In this document: positions 1-5,285 of the stretch, piece by piece
How positions within the stretch are numbered: position 1 is the first letter of the stretch
Layout: each line of letters opens with the position of its first letter
Source: Candidatus Methanocomedens sp.
GTDB lineage: Archaea > Halobacteriota > Methanosarcinia > Methanosarcinales > Methanocomedenaceae
NCBI GenBank assembly: GCA_009649835.1
Contig: PYCK01000108.1
Coordinates: 1-7,480, forward strand
DNA length: 7,480 nucleotides
Direction: 5' to 3'
Notes under the pieces: model-generated
Told to the model about the DNA's origin: nothing
Seen by the model: only the letters and a program-made list of their open reading frames with translations
Database searches by the model: none
Translations under genes and position numbers: made by a program

Positions 1-71
1 GTAAAATTCCAAAAGATATTGTAAAACCAAGATTATTCAAAAGCGTACACTTTTTCAGCCTTAACTATAAC

Positions 72-83
72 CCTAAAATAAAG
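72..83 (-). terminator. T-rich tract after tRNA-Leu
   Basis: On the minus strand the tRNA 3' end is followed at once by CTTTATTTTAGG. A U-rich tract like this is the usual archaeal termination signal and needs no hairpin. It is short and interrupted, so the call is tentative. Upstream of it (positions 1-71) I see no gene or other feature. Confidence 0.4.
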
Positions 84-168
84 TGCGGGGGAAGGGATTC
101 GAACCCTTGAACTCCTGCGAGAATAGATCTTGAGTCTATCACCTTTGGCCTGGCTTGGTTACCCCCGC
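84..168 (-). tRNA. tRNA-Leu, anticodon CAA
   Basis: A complete class II tRNA reads on the minus strand. The acceptor stem GCGGGGG (168-162) pairs with CCCCCGC (91-85), with discriminator A at 84. The anticodon stem ATAGA/TCTAT encloses the seven-base loop CTCAAGA, giving anticodon CAA, which reads UUG. The variable arm is long, as expected for leucine. The T arm is AAGGG-TTCGAAT-CCCTT. CCA is not encoded (CTT follows), so it must be added after 3' processing. The gene begins 12 bp after the DUF211 stop codon, with no clear TATA box in between, so it may be co-transcribed with DUF211. A T-rich stretch follows immediately downstream on the minus strand (positions 83-72). Confidence 0.97.
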
Positions 169-180
169 ATAAGGGAATGG

Positions 181-471
181 TTATCTGTCCTGGAGCGTCT
201 CAACCTCTTCAACTAACCTGCGGCCTGCCGCTATCTCATCAATACTATGGATAACAGCACCCAGCTCCTCTATGACCTCTTTGATACGTTCATAATCCAG
301 GTCATCACCTTCAATGGTGATCTTAACGTTCTCGGTTTGCTGGTCCACTTCATAAAGGCTGAGGTTTACGCCGCTGATGTCTTCAAGTTCACTTAATGCC
401 CTGGCATACTCCAGCGTTAAAGGATAGTGCGGTTTCAATACATCTAAAACCAATCGTCTAATTCCGGCCAC
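181..471 (-). CDS. DUF211 family protein
   Basis: The product is a 96-residue cytoplasmic protein of the archaeal DUF211 family, whose biochemical role is not established. The family signature is clear: an N-terminal GIRRLVLDVLKPH strand, then VKITIEGDDLDYERIKEVIEELGAVIHSIDE around residues 49-79 (shown in sections of the alpha-beta fold), and a typical full length of about 95 residues. The start codon is GTG at 471-469. GGATGG (487-482) lies ten bases upstream as a weak ribosome binding site, and an ATG closer to it is out of frame. A TATA-like GTTATAAGTT (complement of about 516-525) would put the transcript start near 495. tRNA-Leu follows 12 bp after the stop codon. Family membership is secure, function unknown. 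Confidence 0.9.
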   Translation of the reverse strand: MAGIRRLVLDVLKPHYPLTLEYARALSELEDISGVNLSLYEVDQQTENVKITIEGDDLDYERIKEVIEELGAVIHSIDEIAAGRRLVEEVETLQDR

Positions 472-727
472 TTGTTTTCATCCATCCTGCTAGTACAATA
501 TCCAATGAGGACAATAACTTATAACTCTTACGACATATTTTCTTATTGGCAGCCCGGGAAGGGTGGTTCAAAGGTCCGGATATTTTATTATTCATATGAC
601 ACATTAAATACAAATAGCAGTAAACCAATAAGCGAAACTCTTTCAAATGCATAATTCCAGGAAAATAATGTGAACATCCGCAACAATTAAATCGAATAAG
701 ACTATACAGGAAGTACAATTCCATTAT
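472..727. other. Intergenic region between DUF211 and tRNA-Gly
   Basis: This AT-rich spacer separates two outward-facing genes. Open frames of 60 codons (plus) and 88 codons (minus) cross it, but neither shows a recognisable family, a good start context or a protein-like composition, and I do not call them. It should hold the minus-strand promoter of DUF211 (TATA-like GTTATAAG, about 516-525) and the plus-strand promoter of tRNA-Gly. The only candidates for the latter are AATTAAAT (about 684-691) and CTATAC (about 702-707), and neither is a strong match. Confidence 0.5.
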
Positions 728-799
728 GCACCGATGGTCTAGCGGCTATGACTTGGGCCTTCCAAGCCCACTACCCGGGTTCGAATCCCGGTCGGTGCA
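728..799 (+). tRNA. tRNA-Gly, anticodon TCC
   Basis: This is a complete 72-base tRNA. The acceptor stem GCACCGA (728-734) pairs with TCGGTGC (792-798), with discriminator A at 799. The anticodon stem TGGGC/GCCCA encloses CTTCCAA, giving anticodon TCC, which reads GGA. The T arm is CCGGG-TTCGAAT-CCCGG. There is no intron and no encoded CCA. The downstream T7 run fits a terminator. Confidence 0.97.
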
Positions 800-805
800 C
801 TTGAA

Positions 806-812
806 TTTTTTT
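806..812 (+). terminator. Oligo-T terminator of tRNA-Gly
   Basis: A run of seven T residues starts seven bases after the tRNA 3' end, a typical archaeal intrinsic terminator. It overlaps the stop codon of the convergent nitroreductase gene (TAA, complement of 811-813), so the two transcription units meet here almost without a spacer. Confidence 0.6.
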
Positions 813-1404
813 ACAGTAATAAAGCAGAACTGACCTGGTCCAGGATGATATCGTCCAGCCGCCGCTTTGGCACATGGTGGACACCTTCACTGTCCCGCCA
901 GTACTTTATATCCCCGTCCTTGCCTGTGGTTTCCAGCATAACGGTCTCTTTCGGTTTACCCAGGGCCAGTACCAGCAGTATCTCATAGCGGTTCGGGATG
1001 TTAAGGATATTACTGAGTTCCTGCCTCTTGATGGAACCGATGATACATCCGCCCAGACCTTTTTCCACTGCACCCAGCAGGATATTCTGTGCCGCAATTC
1101 CATGGTCGACACCAAAGGATTTTGATATTTCAGTATCTCCCACGATAATGATGTAGGCCGACGGCCTCTCACCTTCCCCTGGTCCATCCCAGTCCTTCAG
1201 GTATCCGGCCCAGGCCAGGTGTGGGAATATCAAGGCGTTCTTTCCAGGTTCACATGACAGGAAATATTTCAGGGGCTGCAAATTGGCACCGGAAGCTGAG
1301 AGCCTGGCAAGGTCGATGAGCTCCCACAGTGTGTCACAATTGACGCCCTCGTCCTGGTGGAACCGCCTGTAACTCCTGTTCTTCAATATCAGGTCTTTTA
1401 TCAT
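811..1404 (-). CDS. Nitroreductase family flavoprotein, third gene of the hgcAB cluster
   Basis: The product is a 197-residue cytoplasmic protein of the FMN-dependent nitroreductase superfamily, which transfers electrons from NAD(P)H or another donor to varied substrates. Visible landmarks are the N-terminal RSYRRF (10-15) and SGANLQP (38-44), both typical of the FMN phosphate and dimer-interface region, then GIAAQNILLGAVEKGLGG (102-119), the helix and turn common to the family, and LALGKP (146-151) near the C-terminus. The ATG at 1404 is preceded by GGAG (1415-1412) with seven-base spacing. This start is preferred to one 46 codons upstream that would run into hgcB. It begins 28 bp after the hgcB stop on the same strand, so co-transcription is likely. 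A role in mercury methylation is only a guess from position; the physiological substrate cannot be read from the sequence. Confidence 0.88.
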   Translation of the reverse strand: MIKDLILKNRSYRRFHQDEGVNCDTLWELIDLARLSASGANLQPLKYFLSCEPGKNALIFPHLAWAGYLKDWDGPGEGERPSAYIIIVGDTEISKSFGVDHGIAAQNILLGAVEKGLGGCIIGSIKRQELSNILNIPNRYEILLVLALGKPKETVMLETTGKDGDIKYWRDSEGVHHVPKRRLDDIILDQVSSALLL

Positions 1405-1432
1405 GATCAAACTCCATCCAGTTATCCCGTTA

Positions 1433-1720
1433 TCAGCAGCAAGGGTCCCCGCCGGTGTCACAGGTTGGCTCTTCCTTACCTGTAATGGCGGCATAGAACA
1501 TGGCATAAGCACAGCCCACACCGCTCTCGACTGTAATGGCACCTGTGGGGCAGTTCATCTGGCATGCCCCGCATTCCATACAGGATATGGGGTCGACCAA
1601 CTTTGCCACCTCATCACCGGGTGCGAACACGGCATGGGGGCAGACTATGCTGCACATCCCGCAATTGATGCACTTTTCCCTGTCGTAGTGCAGGGTATTG
1701 GATTGGTATGAATCGAACAT
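1433..1720 (-). CDS. hgcB: HgcB, two-[4Fe-4S] ferredoxin of mercury methylation
   Basis: HgcB is thought to supply low-potential electrons to the corrinoid of HgcA and possibly to bind Hg(II) and hand it over. The product is 95 residues, the length usual for HgcB. It has two CxxCxxCxxxC clusters: Cys17/20/23/27 (CINCGMCSIVCP) and Cys47/50/53/57 (CMECGACQMNCP). A lone Cys70 sits in SGVGC, where the family has its strictly conserved extra cysteine. The chain ends in Cys94-Cys95, the vicinal pair that separates HgcB from ordinary ferredoxins; Cys87 is an additional thiol. The chosen ATG is two bases after the hgcA stop, with GGTGA just ahead of it. An ATG at 1729 would add Met-Val-Thr and overlap hgcA by seven bases. 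The position directly after hgcA makes the assignment firm. Confidence 0.93.
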   Translation of the reverse strand: MFDSYQSNTLHYDREKCINCGMCSIVCPHAVFAPGDEVAKLVDPISCMECGACQMNCPTGAITVESGVGCAYAMFYAAITGKEEPTCDTGGDPCC

Positions 1721-1722
1721 TG

Positions 1723-2730
1723 TCACCATCCCGTTAAACGCAATATGGTCAGTATGATTAATAGTACTATTCCCAAGGCAAACATCCAGGCCATGACAGG
1801 TGCGTATATGAATATCTCGCGCCTGACCCCGGTGACGGATGTGAAGGTGGTGGAGCCTGTGAAGTTCAGTGAAATGAAGGCAGTGACGGGCGGCATGACA
1901 AGTATGGGGGCCAGTCCACGCACCAGGCGCAGCCACATGGCGTCATCTGTACCGTACTGGTATGCAGCCAGAACAAAGGGCAGTGCGGTAAGCCCGCCCA
2001 GTATGAATCCTTTACTGCTGAAGTCCTTTGTGGGCAGGTAAGGCAAAAGTATTGGGAAGAGCACAATGCCTGCCAGCACGGCTGCGGCAGCACCTGCAGC
2101 TGCCAGCGGGCCCGATGCCAGATACAGTACGGCTGATATGATCACCAGGTACGGCAGCACCTTGGCCAGTTCCACAGGAAACAGCACAATGCGCTCACCC
2201 AGGGTGAAATGCACCCTGCGCATCCCGGGGGTGGCACTGCGGGTCTTCAGGTATTCGGGAAGGTCGGATGCCCGCACCGGTCCGTACTCGACCCTGAATC
2301 CTGAGCGCTTTTTCACCTCATGGGCAGACACACCGGTGGCACCCAGCTGGGGCAGGATGAGTACGTGATGACTGACTATACCGGCCAGCCCTGTGATGCT
2401 GATGCGGTTTACCAGTTCGCCTGTGCCGAAGGTGCCTTTGCCTGCGGCACACCATACATTGACGCCTTTGGTGTCCAGGACCAGGATGTAGCAGTCAATT
2501 CCGGGTATGGATGAGCGCAGTGCGTCAAAGGAGAGGGTGTAGTTGGCTGTGACAAATACAGGGGATTCGGGTGTGGGGCTGCCCAGTGCGTACAATCCGG
2601 GCTCAACGCGGTGGCCTGAACGGTTGATACCCCAGCGGGCCAGGAAGTGATCCACACGCTCAGAGAGTGTGAGCTGGCTGGTGGTTGGTCGTATTTTGGG
2701 TTTGGTGAATGTGAAGATAGTTCCTGACAT
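1723..2730 (-). CDS. hgcA: HgcA, corrinoid protein of mercury methylation
   Basis: HgcA is a membrane-anchored corrinoid protein that transfers a methyl group to Hg(II). The product is 335 residues. The N-terminal half (about 1-165) is a soluble corrinoid-binding domain. Its diagnostic cap-helix motif NVWCAAGKGTFGT lies at 91-103, and Cys94 is the expected cobalt lower-axial ligand. Conserved family stretches follow, such as LPQLGATGVSAHEVKKRSGF (127-144 and onward) and VEYGPVRASDLPEY (147-160). The C-terminal half carries hydrophobic segments at about 186-206, 207-234, 241-259, 271-288 and 307-333, matching the family's five-helix membrane domain, with LNFTGSTTFTSVTGVRRE (288-305) between the last two. 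The length is normal and all key residues are present. The ATG at 2730 has no Shine-Dalgarno sequence; a TATA-like CTATATCA near 2757-2764 suggests an almost leaderless mRNA. Confidence 0.95.
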   Translation of the reverse strand: MSGTIFTFTKPKIRPTTSQLTLSERVDHFLARWGINRSGHRVEPGLYALGSPTPESPVFVTANYTLSFDALRSSIPGIDCYILVLDTKGVNVWCAAGKGTFGTGELVNRISITGLAGIVSHHVLILPQLGATGVSAHEVKKRSGFRVEYGPVRASDLPEYLKTRSATPGMRRVHFTLGERIVLFPVELAKVLPYLVIISAVLYLASGPLAAAGAAAAVLAGIVLFPILLPYLPTKDFSSKGFILGGLTALPFVLAAYQYGTDDAMWLRLVRGLAPILVMPPVTAFISLNFTGSTTFTSVTGVRREIFIYAPVMAWMFALGIVLLIILTILRLTGW

Positions 2731-2756
2731 TCTACATATATTGTTATTTCCCTGGT

Positions 2757-2764
2757 TGATATAG
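2757..2764 (-). promoter_or_regulatory. Candidate TATA box of hgcA
   Basis: On the minus strand TTATCTATATCAACC contains a TATA-like element whose centre is about 26 bp before position 2734, putting transcription start a few bases before the hgcA ATG (2730). This agrees with the absence of a ribosome binding site. A second AT-rich element (ATATAT, about 2736-2741) is too close to the start codon to drive this start. Confidence 0.35.
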
Positions 2765-2778
2765 ATAACGCAGTTGGT

Positions 2779-2816
2779 TGGATGATGGTGTTAATCATCC
2801 ACATTACCTTGTGGAT
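2779..2816. repeat. Two overlapping inverted repeats between hgcA and mptD
   Basis: The first dyad has perfect 8-bp arms, TGGATGAT (2779-2786) and ATCATCCA (2794-2801), with a 7-bp spacer. The second has perfect 7-bp arms, ATCCACA (2797-2803) and TGTGGAT (2810-2816), with a 6-bp spacer. They share ATCCA at 2797-2801, so the same element occurs as TGGAT, ATCCA, TGGAT. The block lies upstream of the candidate hgcA TATA box on one side and of the mptD TATA box (2851) on the other. This placement fits a transcription factor site acting on one or both divergent promoters. Regulator and function are unknown. Confidence 0.5.
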
Positions 2817-2850
2817 ATCTTCCTTTAGCCTGCCTTTGCGCAGAAAATGG

Positions 2851-2858
2851 TTTATATT
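2851..2858 (+). promoter_or_regulatory. TATA box of mptD
   Basis: TTTATATT is a near-consensus archaeal box A, preceded by the purine-rich AGAAAATGG, which could serve as BRE. Its centre is about 26 bp before the ATG at 2880, so transcription should start at or beside the start codon and give a leaderless mRNA. No Shine-Dalgarno sequence precedes that ATG, which agrees. Confidence 0.75.
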
Positions 2859-2879
2859 TTCACTTATAAGTTGTTGACC

Positions 2880-3233
2880 ATGGTTACAACTGAAAGGGAT
2901 AACGCATTATTCGAGGCAGGCATCAAATTAGGTGCCCTGTACCACCAGTTCACAGGCGCTCCAGTCAATATCAGTACTGTAGATAGCCTGGAGCAGGCCA
3001 TAAAGGAAAGCATATCAGTGCAACCCTATGTTGAAAAAATATCTGTAACGATAGACAGGGACATGGTCACCAGCAGGACTGGTGAGAAGTTCAGGTACTG
3101 TGAACTGGAAGGCCGTATGCTGGAAGTTGAGGCCAGGATCACTTTTGGCGGCACAACGGCAACAGTGGGACTGAAATACGACCGATCACTGGATTACCCA
3201 CTAATGCGCATTATCGATATAATTGAAAAATAA
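2880..3233 (+). CDS. mptD: Archaeal dihydroneopterin aldolase MptD (DUF372)
   Basis: MptD cleaves 7,8-dihydroneopterin to 6-hydroxymethyl-7,8-dihydropterin and glycolaldehyde, a step in synthesis of tetrahydromethanopterin, the C1 carrier of methanogens and relatives. The product is 117 residues, close to the family length. It shows the family pattern: FEAGIKLGALYHQFTGAPV (11-29), SLEQAIKESISVQPYVEKI (36-54), YCELEGRMLEVEARI (73-87) and LDYPLMRIIDIIE at the C-terminus. An in-frame ATG at 2847 is rejected because it lies just before the TATA box at 2851, so that codon would not be transcribed. The gene diverges from hgcA and is followed after 13 bp by the prepilin peptidase gene. The family call rests on remembered conserved blocks, not on an alignment. 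Confidence 0.82.
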   Translation: MVTTERDNALFEAGIKLGALYHQFTGAPVNISTVDSLEQAIKESISVQPYVEKISVTIDRDMVTSRTGEKFRYCELEGRMLEVEARITFGGTTATVGLKYDRSLDYPLMRIIDIIEK

Positions 3234-3246
3234 AACGGTAGATACA

Positions 3247-4017
3247 ATGGTTTTTATCGACTTGTTGAAAGTGCTTTATTGTACTCCATTTCTATTCTAT
3301 TCCTGCTATACCGATATCCTGACAAGGCGTGTATCTAACCGGGTCTGGAAGGTAATGCTGGCAGGAGCCATCATTTTTGTAACATATGATATTATAAACG
3401 GTGGAATACCTGCCCTGGTCAGGCTTTTGTTTTCAGCAGGTGTAATATTCGTATTTGTCTATATCTTATTCCAGTTCGGTGCTTTTGGTGGAGCCGATGC
3501 CAAGAGCCTGATTGTCCTGGCCATTATCATACCTGTTTACCCGACAATTGAAATGTTCGGACTTGTAATGCCATTGAATGGCGTGCCCCTTATCGATCTT
3601 TTTGCTTTTAGCGTATTCGGGAATTCTGTCCTGCTGACCGTAGTGGTACCTTTGTTCCTGTTTTTCTATAACCTGTTCACCTTAAAACCGGGCGAGATGA
3701 TAGAACGGCCAGCGTATCTCTTTGTTGGGTTTAAAGCAGACATTTCAAATTTGCTTGGCAGACACATTAAATTGATAGAAGAATTCTATCTTTCAGAAGG
3801 TGAATTTCATACAAAGTTCAGGCGCGGGGGGGCAAGTATCGACGAGGAAACTGTAAAAGAACTGGAAGGATTCGCTGCCGATGGCCTGATGGGCAGGCGG
3901 GTATGGGTCACTCCGGGCCTGCCGTTCATGATACCCATCACACTTGGGTTCTTTGTAGCTGTTTTGTATGGTGATTTGATATTCGCTCTTACAAAATTCT
4001 TATTAATGAATTTTTAA
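3247..4017 (+). CDS. Archaeal type IV prepilin/preflagellin peptidase (A24 family)
   Basis: This membrane aspartyl protease would remove the class III signal peptide from archaellin or pilin precursors at the cytoplasmic face. The product is 256 residues and strongly hydrophobic, with segments at about 3-21, 35-53, 58-76, 87-107, 115-145 and 226-250. The two expected catalytic aspartates are Asp23 in YTDILTRRVSN and Asp84 in FGAFGGADAK; the GxGD motif appears as GGAD, a form I associate with archaeal members. A cytoplasmic section (about 150-217) is followed by VWVTPGLPFMIPITLG, which resembles the archaeal A24 C-terminal type II domain. The ATG at 3247 is preferred; a TTG at 3223 would overlap mptD and lacks support. 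Co-transcription with mptD is likely. Archaellin and pilin peptidases cannot be told apart here. Confidence 0.85.
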   Translation: MVFIDLLKVLYCTPFLFYSCYTDILTRRVSNRVWKVMLAGAIIFVTYDIINGGIPALVRLLFSAGVIFVFVYILFQFGAFGGADAKSLIVLAIIIPVYPTIEMFGLVMPLNGVPLIDLFAFSVFGNSVLLTVVVPLFLFFYNLFTLKPGEMIERPAYLFVGFKADISNLLGRHIKLIEEFYLSEGEFHTKFRRGGASIDEETVKELEGFAADGLMGRRVWVTPGLPFMIPITLGFFVAVLYGDLIFALTKFLLMNF

Positions 4018-4029
4018 TTATCGTGACTT

Positions 4030-4071
4030 TGATAAATTGATATTTTATCCTTCTGAATATTCAATTTATCA
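4030..4071. repeat. Long imperfect hairpin between convergent genes
   Basis: TGATAAATTGA (4030-4040) is perfectly complementary to TCAATTTATCA (4061-4071). After a single-base bulge at 4060 the stem continues for four more pairs (4041-4044 with 4056-4059), closing on a loop of about eleven bases. It sits between the prepilin peptidase stop (4017) and the radical SAM stop (4172). It may protect mRNA 3' ends or aid termination in both directions, but there is no long T run beside it, so this is a structural observation only. Confidence 0.5.
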
Positions 4072-4089
4072 TCACATCATATTGTAGAG

Positions 4090-4095
4090 AAAAAA
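4090..4095 (-). terminator. Possible oligo-T terminator of the radical SAM gene
   Basis: An A6 run on the plus strand gives GTTTTTTCTC on the minus strand, about 77 bp after the radical SAM stop codon. A T run of this length can end transcription in archaea. It is rather far from the gene, so confidence is low. Confidence 0.3.
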
Positions 4096-4171
4096 CACAC
4101 TTCAATCCCGTCTTTAAACGAGCATTGGTCCCAAAGAATCCCAACAACTAAAATTTTCCAAAACGGTCATC

Positions 4172-5146
4172 TCATATCCACTCATAATGTGCCATGACCT
4201 CAGGCTTGAAATCATACAGCATACTCCCCTCCGCATAACCAAAGAACAGGCAGCCTTCACATTCTTTTGTTATCTTACTGCGTTGTTCCCGTGAACTCTC
4301 CCACACATTCACCAATCCGTCCCTGATATGCCCCAGATGTTCCGTCTTCAACCTGCAGTTCTCTATCCAGCCATCAGATGTTACATTCAATATAAGATCA
4401 CTGGCATGGCACCTGAAATCCATATTCCTGTCCCTTACCATTGTTAAGTACGTCAATGAATTAATGATAGGATAACCCTCTTTTTTCAACCTGATGACCC
4501 GGTCCAACACATTTTCATACTTAACATTATCACGTATTCCAATGATCTCCCAAACAGCAGGGTCAATACCCCCTGATTCATCCAATGGCTCAAAAGATAT
4601 CCAGACTCCCAATTCCCTTGCCAGGTGTACCAGCGGCTCGACATCCTCAAGGTTCTGTCCTGATATGACACAATTGATCAGGATAGGGTTCCTGCGCCCA
4701 TACTTTGCAGCCTCTATCCCGGCCAGGAGTTCATCAAAATCCATGCCCCTGATATCCTTATAGCTATCTATCCCATCCACTGATACAGACAGGTAATCCA
4801 CATCATCCAGTTCATGTGCCCGCTGCTTGAGCAACTTACCATTGGTTATCATGGATGTAATAAATCCAAGGCTGCGTGCATAAGCCATTATCCGGGGCAG
4901 GTCCTCCCTGAGCAGAGGTTCCACAGTCCAGGCATTATAATACTTGATACCGAACTTCTTTGCCTCATCCAGCAGGTGCAGGATATCCCCGGTCTCCATC
5001 TCATCCTTTTCTTCCTTCCAGTACTCGCAGAAATCACAGTGCATGTTGCACCTGGCATTGATGCCGTGGGACATTACAATGGGCCGTTTTTTAACACGCA
5101 ACTGCCAGAGGGCCCTGGATGCAAGAATTGGTGAAAACGTTCTCAT
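4172..5146 (-). CDS. Radical SAM protein with twitch-like auxiliary cluster motif
   Basis: The product is 324 residues. The N-terminus has the radical SAM signature CxxxCxxC at Cys33/37/40 (CNMHCDFC), which binds the [4Fe-4S] cluster that cleaves S-adenosylmethionine. The usual GGEP motif appears as AWTVEP (72-77): the glutamate is kept but both glycines are replaced. Later landmarks are MITNG (99-103) and YLSVSVDG (118-125). The C-terminus has Cys246-x12-Gly-x4-Cys264, then Cys296-x2-Cys299, the arrangement of a twitch or partial SPASM domain that binds one auxiliary cluster. No substrate peptide or partner gene is evident nearby, and I cannot name the reaction. The ATG at 5146 has only a weak GGT upstream; TATA-like GATATAAC (complement of 5187-5194) may be its promoter. 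The gene stands alone on its strand. Confidence 0.85.
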   Translation of the reverse strand: MRTFSPILASRALWQLRVKKRPIVMSHGINARCNMHCDFCEYWKEEKDEMETGDILHLLDEAKKFGIKYYNAWTVEPLLREDLPRIMAYARSLGFITSMITNGKLLKQRAHELDDVDYLSVSVDGIDSYKDIRGMDFDELLAGIEAAKYGRRNPILINCVISGQNLEDVEPLVHLARELGVWISFEPLDESGGIDPAVWEIIGIRDNVKYENVLDRVIRLKKEGYPIINSLTYLTMVRDRNMDFRCHASDLILNVTSDGWIENCRLKTEHLGHIRDGLVNVWESSREQRSKITKECEGCLFFGYAEGSMLYDFKPEVMAHYEWI

Positions 5147-5219
5147 GTTTACCAGATCTGATTATAGTACTTATGGTAAGTCCTGGGTTATATCTATCAC
5201 GATTTAATCCCTTTGCAAT

Positions 5220-5251
5220 CAGGTCCCAGGTCCTGCCAGTATTCTGACCTG
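5220..5251. repeat. CAGGTC half-sites upstream of the phosphoesterase TATA box
   Basis: CAGGTCC occurs twice in direct tandem (5220-5226 and 5227-5233). An inverted copy, GACCTG, follows at 5246-5251, pairing with the second copy across a 13-bp gap. The block ends five bases before the TATA box at 5256, where archaeal activators or repressors commonly bind. It is a candidate operator between two divergent genes; the cognate regulator is unknown. Confidence 0.4.
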
Positions 5252-5255
5252 TGAA

Positions 5256-5263
5256 TTTATAAT
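5256..5263 (+). promoter_or_regulatory. TATA box of the SbcD-related phosphoesterase gene
   Basis: TTTATAAT matches archaeal box A, and its centre is about 26 bp before the ATG at 5286. Transcription would therefore begin at the start codon, giving a leaderless mRNA. No ribosome binding site is present ahead of the ATG, which supports this. Confidence 0.7.
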
Positions 5264-5285
5264 CAATCATATTATATGTTAGCAT

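Noticed and set aside
541..640. Distant 8-bp inverted repeat CTTATTGG / CCAATAAG and a T-loop-like GGTTCAAAG in the DUF211 to tRNA-Gly spacer
   Set aside because: The arms are over 70 bp apart, and no acceptor or anticodon stem can be built around the T-loop-like string; chance is sufficient.
1403..2514. Several plus-strand open frames of 64-102 codons antisense to hgcA and hgcB
   Set aside because: They mirror the third-position bias of the GC-richer hgcAB genes, lack family features and overlap firmly assigned coding sequence.
1723..2730. Horizontal transfer of hgcAB, suggested by its higher GC than mptD and the prepilin peptidase gene
   Set aside because: The phosphoesterase gene has a similarly high GC, there are no mobile-element traces, tRNA-adjacent repeats or integrase, and composition alone over this length is not convincing.
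2847..2879. Upstream in-frame ATG extending MptD by eleven residues
   Set aside because: The codon lies just before the TATA box at 2851, and the added residues do not fit the family N-terminus.
4098..4146. A stretch beginning CTTCAATCCCGTC that resembles the start of some archaeal CRISPR repeats
   Set aside because: It occurs once, with no second copy or regular spacing in the window, so it cannot be called an array.
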